Shown here: piece after piece, positions 24,525-31,914 of the stretch
Numbering within the stretch: the stretch's first letter is position 1
Layout of the letters: every line of letters begins with the position of its first letter
Source: JAFAVZ01 sp036009105
Lineage (GTDB): Bacteria > Acidobacteriota > Thermoanaerobaculia > Gp7-AA8
Length of the DNA: 35,326 nucleotides
Reading direction: 5' to 3'
Assembly: GCA_036009105.1 (NCBI GenBank)
Contig: DASYMJ010000292.1
Coordinates: 1-35,326 of the forward strand
Program-made: the position numbers and the translations under genes
The notes under the pieces: model-generated
What the model was told of the DNA's origin: nothing
Seen by the model: the letters and a program-made list of their open reading frames with translations, nothing else
Databases searched by the model: none

Positions 24525-24543
24525 TCGCCGACGGCTGATCGCC
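24465..24543. repeat. Heptad-arm palindrome E (unit AGCGATC), shared stop region
   Basis: Left arm: four 7-bp units of (A/G)GCGATC type (24465-24492). Right arm: four reverse-complementary units (24516-24543). Loop 23 nt. The + gene stop (24522-24524) lies in the right arm and the - gene stop (24484-24486) in the left, so the two coding regions overlap antiparallel by 41 bp within it. Confidence 0.9.
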
Positions 24544-25581
24544 AAGCCCGAGGAACTCCTGATACAGGCAGTGAAAATGATGCACGCCGTTCTCGCGCGC
24601 TGGCGAGTAGCGGCCGCGGTCATACGTCTGCGACTGCAGCCCGCACTGCACCGCCTCGCAGATCTCGATGTCCTCCCGCTGGATCTCGTCGCTGAAGGAC
24701 ACCGTTTCGGCCACCGGTGAGGTCTCTGGCTCGCGGAAATACCACTCGAACAGCGTCAGCGTCCGGTGCGGACCGAGGGGGAGAATCAAATTCGTGGAGA
24801 AGTTGTCTGGGTAGACGTTCAGCATCAGGTTGGGGAAGACCCAGAAGTAGCGCACATCATCCGCCCCCTCCATCAGCCGGATGCGATCGGCGCGCTTGAC
24901 CGGCGCGTGCTGCAGCGAGTGGAAGCGCTTGGTCTCGGTGCGGTAGCGCGGGTAATCGAGCTCGCGGAAGAGGCCGGGGTGGACGATGGGGATGTGGTAG
25001 CCCTCCAGGTAGTTGTCGACGTAGACCTTCCAGTTGCAGTCGAGCTGCCACTCCTTGCGCGCGGCGAGGCGGAAGCCGGTGCGGTCGTGGCGCTCCATGT
25101 CCGGGATGATCTCGCCGAGCCAGTCGCGCAGCGACGGGCCCAGGGCGTCGAGGTTGACGAACACCAGGTCGTTCCACACCTCTACCCGGAACTTCGGCAA
25201 GGCGAAGGCGGCGCGGTCGAAGCATTGGACGCCGTCGAATTCCGGCGTACCGAGGAGGCGGCCGTCGAGGCTGTAGGTCCAGCCGTGATAGCCGCATTGC
25301 AGCACCGGACGCTTTCCCTCCCCTTTCGCCACCGGGCCGGCGCGATGGCGGCAGACGTTGGACAGCGCGCGCAGCTCGCCGTCCTGCCCGCGCACGATCA
25401 GCAGCGGCTCTTCAGCCACCGTCGCGGTGAAGAACTGCCCCGGCTCGCGCACTTTGTCCAAGTGCCCGACCAGCTGCCAGGTGCGGCCGAAGATCGCGCG
25501 GTTCTCATCCGCCAGGACATCGGGATCGATGTAGTAGCGCGAGGGGATGGTGGAGGCGTATGCGAGGCGTGGATCGATCAT
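24484..25581 (-). CDS. Rieske non-haem iron oxygenase, alpha subunit type
   Basis: 365 aa. Rieske [2Fe-2S] ligands C77-R-H79 and C96-GY-H99. Mononuclear iron site DNYLEGYHIPIVHPG with H196 and H201, plus an acidic residue from SDEIQREDIEICE near 310. D189 and E193 line the electron path. The C-terminal RYSPARENGVHHFHCLY resembles choline monooxygenase, GbcA and carnitine-type oxygenases, so demethylation or hydroxylation of a quaternary amine is plausible but not proven. A reductase gene is not in the window. It overlaps the APC permease stop by 4 bp, so the pair is translationally coupled. The final ~15 residues (SAISDQ ... SPDR) come from palindrome E. Confidence 0.9.
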   Translation of the reverse strand: MIDPRLAYASTIPSRYYIDPDVLADENRAIFGRTWQLVGHLDKVREPGQFFTATVAEEPLLIVRGQDGELRALSNVCRHRAGPVAKGEGKRPVLQCGYHGWTYSLDGRLLGTPEFDGVQCFDRAAFALPKFRVEVWNDLVFVNLDALGPSLRDWLGEIIPDMERHDRTGFRLAARKEWQLDCNWKVYVDNYLEGYHIPIVHPGLFRELDYPRYRTETKRFHSLQHAPVKRADRIRLMEGADDVRYFWVFPNLMLNVYPDNFSTNLILPLGPHRTLTLFEWYFREPETSPVAETVSFSDEIQREDIEICEAVQCGLQSQTYDRGRYSPARENGVHHFHCLYQEFLGLGDQPSAISDQELPARSPDR

Positions 25582-26897
25582 GATTTGCGCGGCCGGACGA
25601 GCAGATAGACCGGGAAGCTGACGCAGAGTATTCCGACCGCCCAGAGGCTGTTCTCCCGGTCGCCGATGACGGCGCCGATGAGGAACGCAACCGAGGCGAG
25701 GAGGGCCAGGCCGGTGGTGAACGGATGGCCCCAGGCGCGGAAGGGGCGCTGCGCATCCGGCTCGCGGTGGCGCAGCACGAAGAGCGAGGCGAAGGAGAGC
25801 GTGTAGTTCGCCACGAAGAAGAAGGCCAGCTTCGCGATCACGTTCTCGAACGTGCCGGTGACGATGAACAGCGCCGCCAGGATGCTGCTGATCAGCAGGG
25901 CGATGTCCGGCGTTCCCCCCTTGTTCACCTCCCGCGCGCCGCGCCAGAACAGGCCGTCGTTGGCCATGGCGAACAATACGCGCGGCGCCATCAACACGTT
26001 GGAGCTGACCGCGCTGATCAGGGCCACGATCATGACGATGCGGATCACCTGGTCGCCGCTCGGCCCGAACATGTGCTGGGCCACGACGCCCGCCGCGAGC
26101 TTCTCCCCCGCGATCGTCCCCAGCGGCACCACGCGCAGAAAGCCGACGTTGATGAGCAGGTAGATGGCGATGACGGAGGCGATGCCGCCGAACATCGCCT
26201 TGGGGATGTTCCGCCCCGCCTCCTTCACCTCCTCGGAGAAGTAGATGACCGCGCTCCAGCCGTCATACGTGTAGATGACCGCCTGCAGGCTGATGATGAA
26301 GGCCAGCAGCAGCGAGCCCTCGCGCTCGGGCTCGAACGTGGTTTCCATCGGATTGCGTCCGCCCAGCCAGAAGCAGGCGCCGATGAGCAGCAGCAGGACG
26401 ATGGCTTTCAGCGCGCTCGTCACGTTCTGCGCGGCGCTGCCCCACTTCGTGCCGGCCCACTGGATGAGGGTCAGCACCGCCACCACGACGAGGGCGATGA
26501 CTTCGATGGCGCGCAGTTTGGGAAAGAGGACGATGGCGTACTCGCCGACCACGATGGAGACCGCGGCCGTGGTCCCGCAGGTGGAGATCCAGTCGCTCCA
26601 GCCGACGATGAAGCCGGCGTAGTCGCCGAGGGAGTGGCGGACGAAGACGTACTGGCCGCCGGAACGGGGGACGGTGGTGCCGAGCTCGGCCAGCGCGTTC
26701 GCGCCGAGGAGCGCGTAGATGCCTCCGATCAGCCAGACGGCGAGGAAGGCCCAGAGGGCGGGAAGTTGGGTGGCGATGATGCCGGGCGTGCGGAGGATGC
26801 CGCCCCCGATGGTGTTGCCGATCGTGACCGCCAACCCGAAGGTGACGCCGAGGACGGCAAAGAGTCGGTGTCGCTCGTGAGCGGGCGGGACCGGCAC
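25578..26897 (-). CDS. APC-family amino acid/amine permease
   Basis: About 439 aa with ~12 transmembrane helices. The first helix carries the consensus GLAVTIGNTIGGGILRTPG, typical of the APC superfamily (LAT/AdiC-type exchangers), with an unwound GxGxG-like substrate site. WSDWISTCG, YTYDGWSAVIYFSEEVKE and ANDGLFWRG follow. Imports or exchanges amino acids or organic amines. The GTG at 26897 is chosen because an upstream ATG frame reads into heptad palindrome D. The ATGA overlap with the Rieske gene suggests the permease delivers the oxygenase substrate. Confidence 0.85.
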   Translation of the reverse strand: MPVPPAHERHRLFAVLGVTFGLAVTIGNTIGGGILRTPGIIATQLPALWAFLAVWLIGGIYALLGANALAELGTTVPRSGGQYVFVRHSLGDYAGFIVGWSDWISTCGTTAAVSIVVGEYAIVLFPKLRAIEVIALVVVAVLTLIQWAGTKWGSAAQNVTSALKAIVLLLLIGACFWLGGRNPMETTFEPEREGSLLLAFIISLQAVIYTYDGWSAVIYFSEEVKEAGRNIPKAMFGGIASVIAIYLLINVGFLRVVPLGTIAGEKLAAGVVAQHMFGPSGDQVIRIVMIVALISAVSSNVLMAPRVLFAMANDGLFWRGAREVNKGGTPDIALLISSILAALFIVTGTFENVIAKLAFFFVANYTLSFASLFVLRHREPDAQRPFRAWGHPFTTGLALLASVAFLIGAVIGDRENSLWAVGILCVSFPVYLLVRPRKS

Positions 26898-26910
26898 GGG
26901 GAGAAGTGTA

Positions 26911-27004
26911 CGATGAACGATGAACGAGGAAAGATGAACGATGAACAAAAGCCGTTCGTCGTTCCCCCGCTCATCGTTCATCTTTCATCTTTCATCGTTC
27001 CTCT
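26911..27004. repeat. Heptad-arm palindrome D (unit CGATGAA, 5 per arm)
   Basis: Left arm: five 7-bp units of CGATGAA with variants CGAGGAA and AGATGAA (26911-26945). Right arm: five reverse-complementary units with matching variants (26970-27004). Loop 24 nt. It separates the permease start from the DUF4097 gene and supplies that gene's stop codon (26992-26994). Confidence 0.9.
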
Positions 27005-27888
27005 TTGACCGAAACCGGCCCGTTCGTGGTCGACATCCGCACGTTTTGCGCGCCGCTCCCCAGCTCGATGCGGCGCATCGAGTCGTTGTCATCGTCATCA
27101 TCACTGCCCCACGTCCGGCGCGCCTGGCGGCAAGCCTCGGCGCGGCAGCTGATCGGGCCGTGGCCATCGGACTCCACCACCACGCCGGAGCGGTAGTCGC
27201 GCGGGATCTTCAGGGAGAGCGGGCCGTTGTGCGTGGAGGCGTCGAGGGTGCCGCTCCAGGAGCTGCCGGTGAGCTTCACCGAGACCGGGCCGTTCTGCGC
27301 CTCGAGATGCACCTTGCCGGCGTTCCCCGCGAAACTGATCGGGCCGTTCTGCGCCTCCGCGTCCACGTTGCCCGAGACTTCCTTCAGCGAGATCGGGCCG
27401 TTCTGCGTCCGCGCCGTGAGCGTCCCGCTGACGCCCTGGATGCCGAGCTCGCCGTTGTGCGCGTCCAGGTTCAGCACCGCATTGCGAGGCGCGCGGATGA
27501 GAAAGAAGATGACCGTCAGGTTGTCGTCATCCTCTCCCTCCACGCCCAGCTCATCGCCGCGCAGGTAGGGCCGCATGCTGCCCGCCATATCGGTGCTGGT
27601 CGCCCGGCAGGCTTGGATCGACCAGTCCGGCCGGTCCCAGCCGGTGACGCGGATGCCGCCGTTCTTCGCGGCATGCCCGCGCAGGGAGCGGAGGTTGCCG
27701 GCCGGCAGGACCTCCTCGCGCATGGTGGCGCGCTCGCCGTCGAAGCGCACGCTGAGCTGATCGCAGCTGGTGATCTCTTCCCAGTCATCCGTCGAGATCG
27801 AGATGGAGCTGCTGTGATGGCTGGTGCGGGCGACGACGGCGGGGACGGCGAGCAGCAGGGCGAGGATGGCCAGCAGTGTGTTTCTCAT
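26992..27888 (-). CDS. Secreted DUF4097 (adhesin-like beta-helix) protein
   Basis: 298 aa with signal peptide (MRNTLLAILALLLAVPAVVA). After an N-terminal beta domain (EEITSCDQLSVRFDGERAT) a ~20-residue repeat recurs six or seven times with the core (H/Q)NGP(I/L/V)S(L/F/V): HNGELGI, QNGPISL, QNGPISF, QNGPVSV, HNGPLSL, HGPIS and NGPVSV. This is the DUF4097 right-handed beta-helix ladder seen in many acidobacterial secreted proteins. Function unknown. The C-terminal KEER and stop are encoded by palindrome D, so the gene end has been formed or trimmed by the element. Confidence 0.85.
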   Translation of the reverse strand: MRNTLLAILALLLAVPAVVARTSHHSSSISISTDDWEEITSCDQLSVRFDGERATMREEVLPAGNLRSLRGHAAKNGGIRVTGWDRPDWSIQACRATSTDMAGSMRPYLRGDELGVEGEDDDNLTVIFFLIRAPRNAVLNLDAHNGELGIQGVSGTLTARTQNGPISLKEVSGNVDAEAQNGPISFAGNAGKVHLEAQNGPVSVKLTGSSWSGTLDASTHNGPLSLKIPRDYRSGVVVESDGHGPISCRAEACRQARRTWGSDDDDDNDSMRRIELGSGAQNVRMSTTNGPVSVKEER

Positions 27889-27923
27889 GAGCGATCAGAC
27901 GGCGGCTCCGGGCGATGGTTAGC

Positions 27924-27929
27924 TACAAT
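27924..27929 (+). promoter_or_regulatory. -10 element TACAAT before the TPR remnant
   Basis: TACAAT followed by 6 nt and ATG at 27936, the same spacing as at 10640. No Shine-Dalgarno. Indicates the remnant once was, or still is, transcribed as a leaderless mRNA. Confidence 0.45.
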
Positions 27930-27935
27930 TCCTCA

Positions 27936-28139
27936 ATGTTCACAATCGTGCTGGCGACCCTGCTGTTTTCGTGGCATTCGGACTACGAGCAGGCCGTGCG
28001 ACTCATCGAACAGGGAAAAGCCGCCCAGGCGGTCCCGAAACTGGAGGCCGCGCTCGCCGCGCTCTCACGTGCGGCTGGGAGAGAGGTAAATGTAGGGCCG
28101 GCTCTCCAGCCGGCCCAGCATCGATATTGGGCCGGCTGA
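27936..28139 (+). pseudogene. 5' remnant of a TPR gene truncated at palindrome F3
   Basis: About 50 genuine residues: a hydrophobic start (MFTIVLATLLFSW) and one TPR-like helix pair (HSDYEQAVRLIEQGKAAQAVPK then LEAALAAL). From about codon 52 the frame enters palindrome F3 and the remaining residues (NVGPALQPAQHRYWAG) are element sequence, ending in its right arm. A complete TPR protein would need several more repeats. Its promoter-like TACAAT is intact. Interpreted as a gene whose 3' part was lost, with the element at the junction. Confidence 0.55.
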
Positions 28140-28149
28140 GAGCCGGCCC
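28095..28149. repeat. GC-rich palindrome F3
   Basis: Left arm 28095-28116 and right arm 28129-28149 pair almost perfectly, loop 12 nt. Flanks AAATGTAGGG and CCCTACATCTTT mirror each other. It lies between the TPR remnant and the convergent OmpA-family gene, 8 nt from the latter's stop, so it can terminate in both directions. Confidence 0.85.
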
Positions 28150-28156
28150 TACATCT

Positions 28157-30013
28157 TTAGTGCGTGATCACCAACTCCACGCGGCGGTTCTGCTGCCGTC
28201 CCGCCGCGGTCTTGTTCGTCGCGATCGGCTGCGCTTCGCCCTGACCGTCTGACGAGATCCGGCTCTCCGGCACGCCAGCGTTGACCAGGAAGTCGCGCAC
28301 CGCCGCGGCGCGCTTCTCGGACAGGCTCTGGTTCAGATCCTCCGAACCGACGCTGTCCGTGTGACCCTCGACCGAGATGCGGATGGAGTCATCGGACTGC
28401 AGCTGCGCGGCGATCTTGGAGAGCGTCGCCTTCGCGCCCGGCTTGAGCGTGCTCTTGCCGGTGTCGAAGAGCAGACCGCCGGACAGCGCGACGATGAAGC
28501 GCCCGTTGTCGTTGCGCGTGTTGCCGAACTTGGCGAGCTCCGATTCCATCTGCACGCGGCGGACGTCGGAGTCGCGCTGGGCGAGCTGCTGGCGGGTCCG
28601 CTCCAGCTCCTCGTTCGCGCTCTGCAGCGCGGAGGCGCTCATCTGCGCCTGCTGCTGCGCCTGCTGCGCGGTGGCATTGGCCTGCTCGATCTGCTGCTTC
28701 AGCGCCTGGGCCTGAGCCTCCGCCTCGGCGCGACGTTGCATCGCCTCGTTGATGACCTGATCGCGCTGGCGGTCGAGCTCGGCCCGGCGGGTGATGTCCG
28801 CCTGCCGCTCCTGGCGCAACTGCTCCAGTTCCTGCTGCCGGCGGGTGAGCTCGGCCTGCCGCTCGGAAAGCACCTGCGCGTTCATCGTGCCCTGCTGCTG
28901 CGCGTTCTGCAGCGAGGTCTGCAGGCCGGCGATCTCCGCCGCCATCTGCTGCTCGTTGAGCATCTCGCGCTGCTGGATGCCGCGCAAGGAGAGCTGCTGG
29001 TCTTCCAGCTGACGGCGCAACGCTTCGACGTCCGACGACGTGCCGGCGGTCACCGCGCTCTCGTACTTGGAGAAGGCCGCGTCGAGGGCCTGCTCGGCGG
29101 CGGATCGCGCCACCTTGTCGGCCTCCAGCTGCTGGTCCAGCTGCCGGCGGCTCTCATCGACCTGCTGGCGCAGCTTGTCGAGTTCGGCTGACTGCGCCTG
29201 GCGGTTGGCCTGCTCGTCGAGGAGCTGGCGCTGCAGCTCGGTCGCGCGCTGCTCGGCCATCTGCCGCTGCTGGCGCTCCTGCTGGGCAAGGCGGTCGGCC
29301 TCGGCCTGGGCCAGACGCGTGCGCGTCATCTGCAGGTCGGGCATGTACTTGGACGATTCGTTCAGCCGGACGAGGTACATGGCCCGGCGGGCCATCATCT
29401 CGGAGTCGAAGGCGAGGTGATCGGCGGACTCGACCTGCGAGTCGTTGCGCGTCAGTTTGCGCGCGGTGGCCAGGTTGTCCTGGGCCGGCTTGAGATCGTT
29501 CCCTTCCACCATTTCGGCGCCGGCCGCCTTGGCCTGATCGATGATCGCCTGCGCATACTTGATGCGCTCCCGCGAGTTCGTGCCGCGGCTGATGTCGACC
29601 ATCGGCGGCTCGTCGACGAGCATCATGCTGGACGAGGGACCACCCAGCCTCACCACGTCATTCTGCAGTCCGCGGAGCGCCGCGTTGGTGCCGAGCCAGC
29701 GCGCCTTGGCCAGCGCCGCGCGCGCGGCCCACAGGGCCTCCTCGGCGCGCAACTTGGCCTGCTCGCGCATGGAGCCCTTGGCCGCGTTCCAGTTGTTCTG
29801 GGCGAAGCTGAGGCGCCAATGGGCGTCGTCGTAGAGAGACTTCGCATACTGCTGCGCACCGGCCTGATCGGCCGCGGTGAGCGCGTTCTGGGCCTCGATC
29901 AGCCCGTTGAGCTGCCCCTGCGCCAGAGCCTGCTTCGGGGTCTGCTGCTGCGCCATCCCCGGCACGGCCACGGCGAGAGAGAGCATCACGATAAATGCTG
30001 TTCTTCGTAGCAT
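28157..30013 (-). CDS. OmpA-family outer-membrane/peptidoglycan-binding protein with long coiled coil
   Basis: 618 aa. Signal peptide MLRRTAFIVMLSLAVAVPGM, ending AQQ; AGGAGG 6 nt before the ATG. Residues ~30-110 are helical DUF4398-like (LYDDAHWRLSFAQNNWNAA), then a Gln/Ala/Arg-rich coiled coil of ~240 residues (~230-475), then the OmpA C-terminal domain (~505-615) with LLFDTGKSTLKPGA, ISVEGHTDSVGSEDLNQSLS, SEKRAAAVRDFL and GQGEAQPIATN...NRRVEL. The last domain binds peptidoglycan diaminopimelate. The protein likely spans the periplasm as a spacer. Monocistronic by appearance. Confidence 0.9.
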   Translation of the reverse strand: MLRRTAFIVMLSLAVAVPGMAQQQTPKQALAQGQLNGLIEAQNALTAADQAGAQQYAKSLYDDAHWRLSFAQNNWNAAKGSMREQAKLRAEEALWAARAALAKARWLGTNAALRGLQNDVVRLGGPSSSMMLVDEPPMVDISRGTNSRERIKYAQAIIDQAKAAGAEMVEGNDLKPAQDNLATARKLTRNDSQVESADHLAFDSEMMARRAMYLVRLNESSKYMPDLQMTRTRLAQAEADRLAQQERQQRQMAEQRATELQRQLLDEQANRQAQSAELDKLRQQVDESRRQLDQQLEADKVARSAAEQALDAAFSKYESAVTAGTSSDVEALRRQLEDQQLSLRGIQQREMLNEQQMAAEIAGLQTSLQNAQQQGTMNAQVLSERQAELTRRQQELEQLRQERQADITRRAELDRQRDQVINEAMQRRAEAEAQAQALKQQIEQANATAQQAQQQAQMSASALQSANEELERTRQQLAQRDSDVRRVQMESELAKFGNTRNDNGRFIVALSGGLLFDTGKSTLKPGAKATLSKIAAQLQSDDSIRISVEGHTDSVGSEDLNQSLSEKRAAAVRDFLVNAGVPESRISSDGQGEAQPIATNKTAAGRQQNRRVELVITH

Positions 30014-30079
30014 TTGTGTCCTCCTTTCGGCAATGAGACTGCATGCCGATTGATGAGGATGGCTAGTGCAAGAAGCGGG

Positions 30080-30535
30080 TCAGGATGCGAGAAAATCGCC
30101 GGCTGAAAGAGCGCTTTCATCCACATCAAGCCGAAGGACCCGGCCCGCGAAGTCGCGCACCAGAAGCTGACTGTCCGACCAGGACGAGCTCATCAGCACT
30201 TCGTTGTGGATTCTGCGAAGGACGACCGTCAGCGCTTCATCGAGCAGATACACGGAGATCTCGGCCACCACCAGCCATCCCGCCCGGAGGCGATAGACGG
30301 CCAGCAACGGCTCCGGAAGAGCGATCTGCCGAAAGGGACCTTCGCGGAGCGACCCGATCGCCACGTCGCGGCCGGCCCACACGGCGACTTCTTCACCGTA
30401 GATTCCGGTGGTCGGCTTGAAGTAGTGCTCCAGCAACACCTGCCCGCGCGCCACCCCATCGATCGTGATGTCGTAGTGACGGCGCTGCCCGGTCAGTTCC
30501 TCCGTGGGCGAGAGCATGACCGCGGATTCCATCAC
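30080..30535 (-). CDS. Candidate immunity protein for the adjacent Rhs-derived toxin
   Basis: 151 aa, no signal peptide, no family recognised. It is acidic-to-neutral with beta-rich segments (HYDITIDGVARGQVLLEHYF, AVYRLRAGWLVVAEISVYLL, LLVRDFAGRVLRLDVDES). It starts 6 nt after the stop of the Rhs-derived gene on the same strand, which is the standard position and size for an immunity gene that protects the producer. The assignment rests on position alone. Cytoplasmic location fits immunity to a nuclease-type toxin. Confidence 0.5.
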   Translation of the reverse strand: MMESAVMLSPTEELTGQRRHYDITIDGVARGQVLLEHYFKPTTGIYGEEVAVWAGRDVAIGSLREGPFRQIALPEPLLAVYRLRAGWLVVAEISVYLLDEALTVVLRRIHNEVLMSSSWSDSQLLVRDFAGRVLRLDVDESALSAGDFLAS

Positions 30536-30541
30536 GCCATC

Positions 30542-31204
30542 TCAATGAGCGGGGACGGCGGTCACGAGCTTGTAGGAGTCGCCGACCTGTTCCCAGACCG
30601 TCCTGACGATCGCAATTCTGCCGTTCGCGCCCGTGATGCGTCCGGTGATCTCGAACAAGCCCTTGTCATTTCGGACGGCTTTGGCCAAATTCTCGGCGAA
30701 CTGGTTCGTCAACTCGGTACGCAACAGATCTTCAGTAGCTTTCGAAAAGCCCAACTCGCCCTTGAAGAATCCGCCCAATCCCAAGCTCTTGTCGGAATGT
30801 GCAACTTCTCCCAGAAGGTAGTCCAGCTTTCCCCACTGACTGTTTACCGGCCCAGGGACGAACGCCTGAGCGCCGACACTCAGCGGACTGGGCGGCCCCA
30901 TGAAGTCCAGAACGGCTTCGCCAGACTGCTGAAGGACTCCAGGCCTGAGGAACTGCCGCGTGATCAGGTCAGGGCCGCGAACGGTGGCCGCTTTCAGGCG
31001 CCCGATCTTGTCGTAAACGAAGGACTCGTTGCCGATGGCCGTGATGTTGCCGCAGCCGTCGTATTGATAGACGCCGGCCGTCCATGCGGTTGGACCGTCA
31101 TTGGATCGAGGCTTCAGGTGCTGGAGCGCCGCGACCGCCTGCGGCACCTCATCCGCCGATCCCGTCGGCGCGAGGAGCAGCGCACAGAGCAGCCACCGGC
31201 CCAT
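30542..31204 (-). CDS. Small Rhs/YD-repeat protein with C-terminal DUF6883-like putative toxin domain
   Basis: 220 aa. A short N-terminal hydrophobic signal (MGRWLLCALLLAPTGSA), then two YD-type motifs (GVYQYDGCGNITAI and SFVYDKIGRLKAATV, ~45-75) typical of Rhs proteins, which normally carry dozens. Residues ~123-219 (KLDYLLGEVAHSDKS ... ITGANGRIAIVRTVWEQVG then KLVTAVP) resemble the DUF6883 family found at the C-terminus of polymorphic toxins. This looks like an Rhs toxin with its shell deleted, leaving leader, two repeats and toxin tip. The stop of livF is 2 nt upstream, so it is read through from the liv operon. Could be a decayed remnant rather than a working toxin. Confidence 0.6.
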   Translation of the reverse strand: MGRWLLCALLLAPTGSADEVPQAVAALQHLKPRSNDGPTAWTAGVYQYDGCGNITAIGNESFVYDKIGRLKAATVRGPDLITRQFLRPGVLQQSGEAVLDFMGPPSPLSVGAQAFVPGPVNSQWGKLDYLLGEVAHSDKSLGLGGFFKGELGFSKATEDLLRTELTNQFAENLAKAVRNDKGLFEITGRITGANGRIAIVRTVWEQVGDSYKLVTAVPAH

Positions 31205-31206
31205 CC

Positions 31207-31914
31207 CTACCCCCCCAGGTACGCCTTCTTGACCCGGTCGCTGGCCAGCAGCGCCTTCGTCTCGTCGTGCAGCACGATGCGGCCGGTTTCCATGACGTAG
31301 CCGCGGTGGGCGGTCACGAGGGCCATGTGCGCGTTCTGCTCCACGAGGAGGATGGTCGTCCCCTCGGCGTTGATCTCGCGGATGACGCGGAAGATCGTTT
31401 GCACCATCTGCGGGGCAAGGCCGAGGGAAGGCTCGTCGAGGAGCAGGACCTGGGGCTTGGACATGAGGGCGCGGGAGATGGCCAGCATCTGTTGCTCGCC
31501 GCCGGACAGGGTGCCGGCGTTCTGTTTCATCCGCTCGCGGAGCACGGGGAAGAGCGTGAAGATGCGGTCGTACTCGGACTGCTGGATCTTGTCCTTGCGC
31601 AGGTAGGCGCCGAGCTCGAGGTTGTCCGCCACGGAGAGATTCGCGAAGATGCCGCGCCCCTCCGGGACGTGGGAGATGCCCAGGGCGGTGATGGTGTGCG
31701 GCTTCACGCCGGTGATCGGCGAGCCGTTGAACGTCACCCCGCCGCGGCGCGGCTTGAGCAGGCCGGAGATCGTGCGCAGCGTGGTCGTCTTCCCCGCGCC
31801 GTTCGCGCCGATGAGGGTGACGATCTCCCCCTTCTGCACCTCCAGCTCGATGCCGTGCAGCGCCACGATCGCGCCGTAGCCCACCTCCAGGTCGTGCACG
31901 GCGAGCAGGCTCAC
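31207..31914 (-). CDS. livF: Branched-chain amino-acid ABC transporter ATPase LivF
   Basis: 235 aa. Walker A GANGAGKTT, signature LSGGEQQML, Walker B LLLDEPSLGLAP and the H-loop-proximal LLVEQNA are all intact. This is one of the two ATPases that power import of leucine, isoleucine, valine or related amides. It overlaps livG by 4 bp (ATGA). The last residues YLGG and stop are followed 2 nt later by the Rhs-derived gene. Confidence 0.95.
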   Translation of the reverse strand: MSLLAVHDLEVGYGAIVALHGIELEVQKGEIVTLIGANGAGKTTTLRTISGLLKPRRGGVTFNGSPITGVKPHTITALGISHVPEGRGIFANLSVADNLELGAYLRKDKIQQSEYDRIFTLFPVLRERMKQNAGTLSGGEQQMLAISRALMSKPQVLLLDEPSLGLAPQMVQTIFRVIREINAEGTTILLVEQNAHMALVTAHRGYVMETGRIVLHDETKALLASDRVKKAYLGG

